Shown: piece after piece, positions 10,501 through 22,500 of the stretch
Layout: each line of letters begins with the position of its first letter
Numbering within the stretch: the first letter of the stretch is position 1
Assembly: GCA_917880885.1 (NCBI GenBank)
Contig: OU862920.1
Location: 3,658,001 to 3,722,000, forward strand
DNA from: Limnephilus marmoratus
Taxonomy: Eukaryota > Arthropoda > Insecta > Trichoptera > Limnephilidae
Direction: 5' to 3'
Length of the DNA stretch: 64,000 bases
Notes under the pieces: generated by a model
What the model saw: only the letters and a program-made list of their open reading frames with translations
The model's database searches: none
Told to the model about the DNA's origin: nothing
Position numbers and translations under genes: made by a program

Positions 10501-13500
10501 ATCAATTTGAACGCAATTACATCTGCGATGTTAATTGAAGTACATACGGGTTTTAGCGCTGGTATTCTGCCATGCCTGTGTGAACTTCGGGTCCTGTCCT
10601 AGACTCGGGAAGTGCCCCTGCTGAACCCGGAAGGCGTAGATCCCCGAACATCATGTAAGCTGTACAATTATTCCCTCTTCTGTTTGTGTCCTATAACGAT
10701 AGACTGTAAACCCTCGCGAAAAGCCATCACTCAGAGAGTTTCGTTTCAGAGATCACGAGGTATAAACACGATAGCTAGGTTTGTGTAATATGCATTTCTT
10801 GTATTGAATTGTACTGTAATAACCTATGTACTGTGTTTTGAATTTGCAATACATGAATCTATTTAACTCAATCCTGTTGTTAATCTGCCTCGGCAGGAGC
10901 ATTTCCTAGAGTGTATTTCCCGGACGACCGTGGGGGAGAGAGAGAGTTCCGAAGCATTCGTGCGACCTGCCCCTGGAATAGAGGGTACTTTTGTCTCTGC
11001 TGTGAGCTGGCCTGGGACATGTTAGGGCCCATCATAACAATGTATACGGATCAAGCAAGGAGTGTGTGCCAAGAAAGAGTTATGTAGTGGTTCATCCTCT
11101 CTGTTAACACCTGCAGGAAAATGTTGTGATGTTAGGCCCAATAGCAAATTTTCACAATTTGCCCAATTGCAAAGTTCACAGGGATACGCAAGTATCCGAT
11201 ATTCATGTTGTGTACTTGTGTCGTAAACAACTTGTCACGCACAGTCAGAGACCTGCGTCGCCTCTAATAATTGTTGAATTCTCGAAACTTCAAAACTATT
11301 ATGCTTCACATTTGTAGCTGTCATTTCTACGTTGTGTCATTCTTTGTGGACTGTTCTGTACCTAGCACCGATCTAAAGCATGCACATTGTTATAAAATAT
11401 CTGACACAAGTGACGTCATGATTAAAATCTCGACGAGGTAGACTGGCATCGCCGACGAGTATACAAGATATGCCATATACAGAGTATGCCTGTGTATGAA
11501 TCTCTGGGCAGATAGTCACCAGCTACTTGAATCGTCGAATATCGTAATGTATGTTGGTTTACCTTCTGAGGGCGTGTGGAGGGAATGGGTGCGGTGTAGC
11601 TGCTGGTGCTAGCGGCGGCCGCAGCGGCGCTGACCGCTTTCCTCTTTTTGGTCTGCTTGGCAGCATCTGGCCCGAGGCCGAACACGCTATCGCTCTGTGT
11701 TATCACTGTCTCCGTGAAGTTCGAGTTGGTGAACTTCATGGCGCCTATCTGCTCCAGCAGGGCTGTTGTGATGATTGTTGTACTGAATAAACAAAAAATT
11801 GTATAAAAAAAAAAAAACAGCATTGATTGTTGGGATGTTTCAAACTCCATCACATTTGATGACCATCAAATCAACAAACAGCGCCTAACGTATTTTTAAT
11901 AGTTGAGTGGTTCCCTTTAAACACTTCAAAAGTTTTTAACTAAGATGGAAGAAGTTTTCATGAAATCGGTATGTCATTGCAATCATTGAGCATTTTGTAA
12001 AGTTTGACAAAACTCATTTGACAATGGTTCATTGTGGTCTAGAATTTCTAAAAAAATTGCTATTGGTTTTATTGCTATCAAATAATTTTAGTTCTTCAAC
12101 CTTTTAAATGGACTAAAGCAGATCTGGCACACTCTTATTTAAGGGGGGAGTCTGGTTCAGCCGATCCAAAAAATCGACTTTTTTTCATGTTGCCTAAAAT
12201 TTTTTCTATATATGTCGAGAATTCATTCCAAAAGTTATAGCATCAAATTCGACCTTCAAATACAGTTAAGAGCGGTGCGCACCAAGCAGGTAGAACGAAA
12301 AATGGAGTGGGCCGGTTACAATGCGTTTTTCTCAAAACTACGTTTTTCAAGTTGGCTAGCTCTTCGAATTTTCATCCGATTCACATCATTCAAAGTTTAA
12401 ATTAAAGAAAATTAAATTATTATGATGAAGGAGCTCGACTTATGAAAAATTATTAACATAGGACAAAATTATTGTAAAATTAAAGCCGATTTTTTTAATC
12501 AATTTCAAATTTTATGTACGCCATTTGTGCAATCAGCAACTTCTTTTTGCAAACTGTGGTTCAAGCGCATTCAACATTCATAAGAAAACGAAATTTTTTT
12601 GAATTTCATATTTCATATGATTTCCAAGGACTCCGGGATTCCAGTCGATTTGGTCGGACCCTCCGTTTGCATTTGCTATGTCTATTTATAAAGATTTTTC
12701 TTGTTCAAATGCAGTTACCTTTACATGTAACACAAAAAGAAAAATCACTCGACAGGACCAGACTCCCCCCTTAACCTGTAATCGGCCAGTAACGCAGAGC
12801 GCGCGCATATTGGGCGCATGCGCGGGAAAAAAATTCAAAAAAAATTAGAATAAATTATGTTTGTCTGCGATTTTGACCCTTCTATGTACAGAATTTGTAT
12901 GAAGGACAAGGTCAGAATAGCTTGCGCCCTCATTTCCCCATAAGACGGGTAAAAATTTCGTTCACCTTGCAACCCCAGAATATTTTTAAACGATTTTATC
13001 TGTGGCATGAAAATGTCAAATTTGCCGCGAATTTTCTCTGTCAAAGTCGATGCGTGTTCCTCGACTAAAACATCATAAAACCTGTTAATTTACGTAATTA
13101 ACGCAAGTAATGTTGTTTTGGTACATAGTTTATTGTTCTAGGAATGTGTTTCGGTCAATAAAATATACGATATCTCAAAATTAATCCACAAAACATTCAA
13201 TTCAAAATTCAAAATGGTGGTTTTTAGGAAATTTCCGTATTTTTCCTGGAATTTGATGGCCTTTGATAGGTTAAGCAATACGTGTTTTAAGTTAAAGTAT
13301 GCTCGGAAATCGTTGGTTAAAATCCTCAGGGTTCATGCTGTTACACATTAAAAGTAAAATTACCCAGTTGTGGTGGTGGAGAGGGGAAGTTCGTTGATAA
13401 TCACAACAGGGTCCTGGTGCAGTTTGTTGACAGGAGCTGCGGGCGCTGGACCCTTCGGGGTGGCATGTGGACTTACTGTAAACAATATTAAAATACATGC

Positions 13501-16500
13501 TTTAGTTTAATGCAGCTGCTGTTGAACGAGAGAAGAAAACTCCATAACAAATATATTCATTTATGTTGTAAGTACTTTGATCCTAGGTGAGATTCAAACC
13601 CATAATCTGTGGTCGTTAAGTCTGATATCTCCCATTTTTTGTGGCTGGTTTAGTTTATGGCGCCTATACACTTGCAACCAAAACTATTATAGAAAGCCGT
13701 TAAAAGATGATGTGGGCAGTGCAGTTTGTGACTACAATGTCACGATGGCGCTCAAGATGAATTACAAGAAGATAGAATTATCTTGTATTAAGCGTGAAGG
13801 GCTACCATACATAATGATTCCATATATAATAAAGAATGTAGAGAGATGCTGACCTGCAGGTGTGGTGATGGTGACAGGTACTCCGTCACCACCCGGTGCC
13901 GGTGATGGATTGGGGCCTGTGCCGGGTCCAGGGCCGGGACTGGGGCTGGGTCCGGATCCAGCGCCGGACCCAGGAACAGGACTGGGACCAGATGACCCAG
14001 AACCCGAACCCTTGCGCAGGCTGTCTGCCGGGGAAGGGGACTTCTTGCGCGTCGCCTTCTCACTTTTGCCTGTGAAACACACATTAATACCACGCCAACC
14101 TACATTGTCTAATCTACAATGTAAACAATAATAGAAAAGTTCATGCTCCTATTTATATATAAATGATGTTAATAACCTTGGCTGGTAGAGGGTTTTGGTT
14201 GGATAGCCTTGCCGGCGTGGGGGGACTGTTTGGAATAAGCCGCACTAGAAGAGGAGGGAGTCTCCGAGCCTGATGCTGAAATGTCACACAATAATTATCT
14301 TATTGTAAGGGTACTTTTAGGGAATTACGACACTCACACACGGGATTTACACATAAACACTGAAATTGGTTCTATGGTAAGTACCTCGGCTTGTTGAAGG
14401 AGTGGAATGAGGAATAGCTTTGCTTCCGTGGGGTGACGGTTTGGAATAAGCCGCACTAGTGGAGGGCGTTTCCGAACTGGATGCTGAAATATTACACAAT
14501 AATTGTATTGCAAATATACGGTGACGGGACATGGTGTGGTGGTAGGGAAGTGTTAGTAAACTGTCCGAGTAAGATAGCCTAGATTACCTGACTGTGATTT
14601 GGCAGTCACAAGTCTTGCATTGGCAGAGCTCGCTCGGGCCACTTCCCCGGATGCACTCTGAGTCGACGCTTTCCGGCCGGGGGTCTGAAAGCACACAATA
14701 CAATTAGTATACATTAGTAAAGCCGAATGGTATTCAAACATAAACGTACTACTGATGTACAGTATATAAGTACATATGTATGGTAGGGAAAGGACAAGGT
14801 GATGAAGTGATCGACCAAAAGAAAGTTAAAGAAGAAACAAACGGGAATACAGATTTTAGTACATACCTACTTAGTAAAAGGACAAACGGAAGAAAGATGA
14901 ATTCTGTTATTATTTAAACCTTCTCCTGACCCCTGTGAGGATGTGATGTGATTAGCAATTAGGAGTGACTGTCTACTTATTCTTACACACACAATACAGG
15001 CACACAAAAGACAACAAGAATGAAAGCTAAACTGACACCGATTAAAGCATATGACCTCGCCACATGGTTTTACATACCGAAGCCTTGGCGGATCCTTTGG
15101 AGGTAGTGGCCTGTGGCGATACGGTAGCGACAGCCGCCTCGGGGGCGGAGGGCCCCGCCGCTCCTGCCGGGGACGTGTCTAAATCTTTTTCAGGGCTAGA
15201 GTCACTCGAGGGACTGTCTTGCGAGACGGGTTTATAGGGCGGAATGGTCTTCACATTCCCGCCCTTCTTCTGGAATATGAAAATATCTTATAAAGCCGAT
15301 GCTTCGTGCACTTGCAACCTTCCCAACACAAGTCAATACAACACACACGCCAACAACACACATACCACTCTACCCACCACTGCACGCTGAAACAAATACT
15401 AAGGCTTTAAGTGGAAAACATGTTTCCTAAAGTTTATTCATTACAAATCCAATAGGTAAGAATGCCCAACTAATTACAAATCACTAATTTAATCATAACA
15501 ATCATCGATCAGGGGTTGTGGAAGAATGAATTGGCGGCAATCAGCGGCATTCGGGTCAAATACTACTGGAATGGTCCTGGACTAGTCGAGGACTCCTCCA
15601 CTCTCAACTCACCAGCTTGCCGTAGTGGTGGCGGCAATACCCACAGTACTTGACGTTGTCCAGGTAGTTGCCCGCTTCCTCGCACAGCAGACCCAGGCTC
15701 TGCGCGCACGTTACGTGGAACTGCTGCTTGCACCCTGCAAACAGACAAACATCACTAATCATATTCATGTACGTCAAATACCTGAGGCAGTAGGTCAAAT
15801 ACCAGTAGGTCATAGTAATATATAATATAAATTCCATATAGGCACATAAACACTGCCTACCCTACCGAATTTGTAAAACATAAGCATGTAAATAATATTA
15901 TAATATATATATATATATATAAAAATAAATACACACTTTCAAAAATAAGCGCGAAGAAGCTGAACAACCGAAACTATGCGAGCACCACATCAAATGGCAT
16001 ACAACAAACGTGGCATAAACTGTAACTAGAAACTACACGCGCGCCCTCCGACTGCCTCACAAAAATGCGGCCTAAGCAGGGATTATTTCTGCCTAGAGCT
16101 AACTTCATACAAGATTTAATATCAAAGTTTATGAAATGCACAGAGCACAGAATAGAACTGTCGTTTTGAATTTGCTTCCACGAGGTTTTTTTGTTAGTAT
16201 TAGGCAGTGCTTTCTGCAACAAAATTAGCAAATGGCAATCAGTGACGACAGTGACATCTGTTGTTATCTATTTCTATTAAATAGTTGTCTTTCATAAATG
16301 CAAATTGTCTGTTCAAAAACATTTGTCGTACTTTAATTGTGAATTATCTGATAAAATATGAAAATTTCAACCTGTGAAACTTGTAGTTGTGAAGGAAATA
16401 ATGTGTGTTTAGGTAATTTAAAAAACAATGGGTTTTCTCGGTTATCTTCTATCGAAAAAAAACGAATAATTTGTGTGGGGAGACGTACGCCTAAATCAGT

Positions 16501-19500
16501 CAATTTAAGTGAAATGAAAACTCCATCAGTTATGCGTTTACGTGTCGATTCAATATGAAATATTATGATAAGTATAATTGGTTAACAGGCTGTGTTCACA
16601 CTAATCATTTATTCTATTTTTCTTGTATTTTATTTTCTAATAATAAAAATGTTTGGAATGACAACGGCTACTACGATTTAAATAACTTTACCAACGATAC
16701 TAAAAAACACGACATGTCAGAAAATCATATACATACAGTGTTTGGAGAAATATCTAAGATTCGGTAATAATCGCATTGAAACGGCTATAAATAATAATTT
16801 GAAATTAGACATTGAACGTCACAGCGTTAAAGTAGTTAGAAATAGAAATATTTTTAAACGATTAATAGATATTGTTTGTTTTCTGGGGAAACAAGAATTA
16901 TCATTTCGTGGACATGACAAGACAAGTTCTTTATTGAATAAAGGTAATCTTTAGAAATTGTAGATTTAGTAGCAAAATATGACGGTATTTTGCAGCATCA
17001 CCTAGAAATGTTTACTAGTTCATTCACAGGTTTGTCAAATAGAGTTCAAAATGATTTAATTTCCAGTGTAGCATCCGTAATAAACCATAATATTAAAAAA
17101 CAAATAAAGAAGACAGATTTCAGAAACTCCAGATGTTAGCGGTCGGGAGCAGTTAGTTATAATTTTGCAATATTTCCATAAATCAGAAATTGTAGATCGG
17201 TTTATAAAATACAGTGACGTCAGCTCTGATCGCACAGTAAAAACATTAAGTTCTTTCGTATTGCAAGTTTTAAAAGAATATAATTGTTTATCAAAATTAA
17301 AAGCTCAGACATATGATGGCGCTGCAGTTTTATCTTCTGAACAAAACGGCATTCAATCTATCATTAGACAACATTGTCCACTGTTTGGTGTTCAGCGCAT
17401 GTCCTCAACTTAGTTCTTTCAAAATCTTGCTAACGGATTTGTGAAACTAAACGTTTCTTCAATGTGGCAAACTTTTTTCATATTAGTACCAAAAGACTAG
17501 CTCATTATAATCGAATTGCAGATGTAAAAAAATTACCACGCGTCGCGGAAACACGATGGACTTACAACTCTCGCACAGTTAACGTGATTTACAAAGATAG
17601 GATCCATTTAATAGATTGTTTCGAGGACATACTGGAAAACGATACATGGGACGGTGATACAATGTTACAAGCAAATACATTTCTAAACACTTTGAAAGAG
17701 TTTGATTTTAATTTACTCCTACAAATCTTCAACCAGATATTCGCGGAAACGATATCCTTTACGATTGCAAAAAAAAAACCTCTGATATAGTTTACTGCGT
17801 TCGAAAAATAAAAGAATTTGAATTATTTTTTAATATTTTAGATCTAGTTTCGAGGACATATATGTCGCTATAGAGTGTAGTTAGCCCAAACGAAAGCGTA
17901 ATATTGAAGACGTTAAAACACATTATAAGCAGATATTTACTGAAATAATTGACAGTGTCCTTAGCGAGTCCCGGTACCGCTACAGCAATGTTAAAATTTT
18001 GACATTTTTCCAGTTACTGTCGTACAAAAACTTTGATACATATACATAATGGCAATTTCCCAGATACATTGGTAAATGATTTAGTGTATACTTTTGGTGC
18101 ACACAATTTTAATCTGGATCATCTCAAAAAAGTTAAGGTGCACAAATCACTACAATTTAAAACTCTTGGTGTATATGAAATTATAGAAAATATTTATCAA
18201 AATACATATGTCTTAGTAGGATGAAAAAATGAAGCAAGGAAAGGGAAATAAATACAATTGGTTATCAACCACTTTCTCATGTCACTATTTATAGACTAAC
18301 TTAAGACTTATTTATATACAAATTGTTTTTATTCATTTGCTGCATCCTTTTCGAGTCACATTATTTTTGAGTTTCTTTACCCGCTCGTAAAGTTGAGGGA
18401 TACGTCCCTCACGTTAATTATAATTATTTATTGCAATCATGTTTAAACATCCACGTTAATTATAATATGGATTTTGTCATCACGCTTGAAGATTGTCTCG
18501 ATTCTCAATTTTTGCAAGCGATTCACATGTCCAAACATTTATCTATTGTTAAACAAGCATTCGATACTAAATCTGTACTTTAAGACATTGTTTTTTTCTC
18601 TTCGCTTATTCTTTTTTTTATGAGTTCAAAATTGTAGTTATTAACTAAAGCTTCTACGAGGAATTCAATCGTAACACTTGTTTCATTCAATAAATAATAT
18701 GTTTATATAATTAATCAATGTAATATGAAATTATGATATGAACTAAATTTGTCAATTTGACTGGCCTAAAACAGGATCCATTCCTAGTTGGCTAGTCAAA
18801 GTTTCCACATATGTTTCATTGTATAATTTTATGCGAAATAAATCTTATTATTATTATTAAATCATTTACAAGTAGTTTTCCCCCCAAGTTGTACAATTAG
18901 CTAAACTAATAGTCACTATCCCTGCAACTAGCGGGTTTGCTGAATGTTCATTTTCATCTTTAAAGCGCTTACACACAAGGTCAACAGAGTCTTTCAAACC
19001 TTTCCATGATTTCAATAGAAAAAAAAATTGTTTTGGATTTAAAAAGTTCCACAACATTTTACGACGAAGTTATAGTCGTATTTGAAAAAAGATAGATGTA
19101 TTAATTTGACATATAAATAATATTTCTCGTAAAATTGTATGAAATGGAATCAACGTCAACGGCCTTTAGGGAACATACCCATACTACGTGACCCAATTTT
19201 TGCAATTTTTAACCCCCCCCCCCCCGGTGACACGTGTAGTATATTCCAAGACCCCCCCTCCCCCTACAATAGAGAACTCCAGTCCAATTTTTTTATTTTT
19301 TTTAATGAATAAAGACCTTCAAACTTAAATAACTGCATTTTTATTTTTATTTTTATAGTTAGTTTTAATAGTTAAAATAATTGTCAAAGTTTTAATTTTT
19401 CTAGACCATCAGAAAAGCACCATATCTATGGTAAATTGTTAATATGGTGATATGGTCTTCACCCACCGATATTTTATTTACCTTCAAGTTGTCATATTGT

Positions 19501-22500
19501 ATCAGTGATATTATGTCGAGGGAAATTTCCCTATGTCTAGGGGAGAAAAATATTTTTTAGGGATAAGGGAAATCAGGACAAAATCTAGGGAAAACTCTGG
19601 CAAAATGTTTATTACATATGACAATATTACTGGTATTATTTTATATATATTTTATATTTTATATATATATATTATATACGTATACATATATATTTTTTGG
19701 AATTCCTATGAATCTTAATTATTGTTCATGTACTTACATGCAATGCTATTTTTAACACTGACAACTCAAAATGATATTATATGTATCTAAAAAGATAAAT
19801 GGGACCTCTGAAAAAGAATTTAATTTATGTTTTAAGTTCTGTTTTTTCGGTGATTGTGGTTAATTTTTATTTTGCAAAGTGTTTTTTTTTTATTTGGAAT
19901 TCAATTTCTAATTCAGTGGTGAGTGCATTCGTACTTTTAAATTATTACTTCTTGTAGCAAAAAGTGTTTTATTTGGAAAAGCACAGTATTATTAGTATAT
20001 TTACCAAGTTCCGATATCTTTCCAATTAATTAACATATATAACAGGATTAGTGTTACACAATCAGGTGGCTACGTAGGTAATTGCGTAAATGTGAAATTC
20101 TAGGGAAATTTCACTTCGAAATCTAGGGAAATAATTTTTTTGGGCAGAACATCCCTGTTTTAAATGATAAACAATATGGCGGAATCATGAGGCTACTATG
20201 AAATTTGGTGATGTTTAGGTGTGGGAAATCGTTTTTTATTCAAGATTAACTGCTTTTAATATTGAAAAACATTGGTAAAATGTCCACATTTCACCGCTAC
20301 TGTTATTGTATTTAATCAAAGTGCAATATAAAAACAAATCTCTCTCCTTTATTGCAAATACATGTGACATCGTGTTTTGTGTTAGGCGTTACTTTGTAGG
20401 TACATTGATTTATGTAACACATACAGAAACACTGGTATTTAGGTATAATACACTGATCATGACGATTGTGTGTATAAAAAGCCCTTGATACTAAAAAGAA
20501 TTTGAAAATACGATCGATGTATCGTCAACCAAATGTCAAAAATGACACGACTAACCTCAAATAGGCAAAATTTATTCCAGATTGTCCGCAAATATAGCCC
20601 CTTTCGTAAATTGTTGAGGGCCTAAGTTATGTTTCAATAAACACAATAACTATTATTTATCTAAATCTCTATAAACAGTATGAAAATAAACCAAAAACAC
20701 GAAATGTTGAATTGCATATTCAAATGTCAATACAATAATACTGACAATACAATACATGCGATCACCAGGTAACAGTGGGTGAGTGTGACGCGTGACGTCA
20801 CCATTCACCATTTCAGTAATGCCAACTTAACGCTGTGTTTTCAGGAGAGGTTTAAAAATGCACTTTTTAAAATTTTTTTAAAAACTCTGCGTTTAATATT
20901 ATGAAATAAAAGTTATATATTCAGAATCAGCGTTTATTGGTCTATATGAACATATTTTTTTAAAGCCATAATATTTTTCACTGGAGTTCCTTATTTTCAC
21001 GTAGTAAATCATAAATATGGTTTTGATACATTTCTTGCTAACAAAAAGTTTTTAAAAAATTGATTGGCTTATATTTGTCTTTATTAATACGGCGCTTGCT
21101 GCATGACGGCAAGAGTGCATGCATACCTATAATTACAAGTGGAAAAAATATTAAAAAGTTAATGGAAAAAATATAAAAAGATTTCTAGATTGACTACGTG
21201 ATAAAAACCTAAGACCCCCCCCCGCATTGTGACCAAGCGTGGTATTTTGAAGATCCCCCCCCCCCCTAAACAGGTCACGTGGTATGGGTACGATCCCTTA
21301 TCAAGGCCACCTCAGATTTCCAGGAATTGACTTGTGATAACATGCAAAAATAAAGATATTATTTGGATATTTGATGTGGCTTAGATAATCCAAACCTACA
21401 TCATCTGTAGCCAGCAGCAAGCACACTTAGCGAAAGCTTTTACGGAGGGAGTTGTCTGTGGTAAGTTTTTATTTATTTATTTGAATCAATTCGGCGGTTT
21501 TCCTACTGTCTACCCTGATCAAAAACTCTGTGCACGCTACTGCCTGTGAGTAACTTATCAAAATCTTACGCAAGCTGTGAATTTTACTTACGGGTGTAAA
21601 GCTAGTCTAAGAGCTTCCTAAAATTTATAATTTTAACAAATTAAAATCAAACTTCTCAACCACAGCTTCTTGATAAAATTAGGTTGAGATTTGTTAACTG
21701 TAAGAAATACGATGAACCTACTAAATGCACCCTTTGTATTTTATTTTAACAATTATACACTTTTGGAATTTGAATTAGCATCCAAAAGTCAAGGAAACAT
21801 ATATAAAGGAATATAAAGTGATAAATACCAGTTTTGTTGCACTGCATGCACGCACCGGCGTTGGCTCGGTTGACTTTACCCATCTCATGGCAAATGTAGC
21901 ATGTCTGAAAATAATTCAGAAAACAATAAAATACTTGTGTAAATGAATTTTACAAATTCTTTCATTTTAAATTTTATTGTTTTTAAGCAGTTAAGTTAAA
22001 AATGCTTTGTATTCTGGTGTTTTGTAATCTTACTTTAAATAAATATATTTGATTGATTCAATGTTCTTTTGCAACACAATTTGTTTTGTTGAATTGTTCT
22101 TTTGCAACACAAATTCAGATTCTTAACAACACAACATAAGTTCAGATTCTTAATTTTTTATTGTAATAGGTCTAAAATCTATTTCAACATTAAAATGTGT
22201 TTTTTTCATAGACGGCAATTTGTCCATTTTTTTTACATTCCCTCCACACAGGAGGTCCAGAGGAAAATAATTACCCTCAGGGACTATGTCATCTTTGTGT
22301 GGAGGGTCTTTTTGAGGAGAAGGAGGAGTGAACACGGGTCTTGAAGAGACGCCTGTAGGAAGGAAGAAACACAGTAGCCGGCAGATCGATCCACAGCCGA
22401 GCTGTTGAACTCAAGAACGAGTTGCAGAAACGACCCATTCTCATGTGACAAATGTCAACTTGTCAAATGTTGGGCGGGTGTGGTTGGCATGTTTCCCGAC

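Noticed and set aside
12835..13044. 69-codon minus ORF between MITE and exon 11
   Set aside because: No motif, no homologous block in the window, and no splice sites that connect it in phase to Alh exons.
13862..14131. Gly/Pro ORF on the plus strand
   Set aside because: Antisense shadow of Alh exon 10, whose minus frame has matching splice sites and phase.
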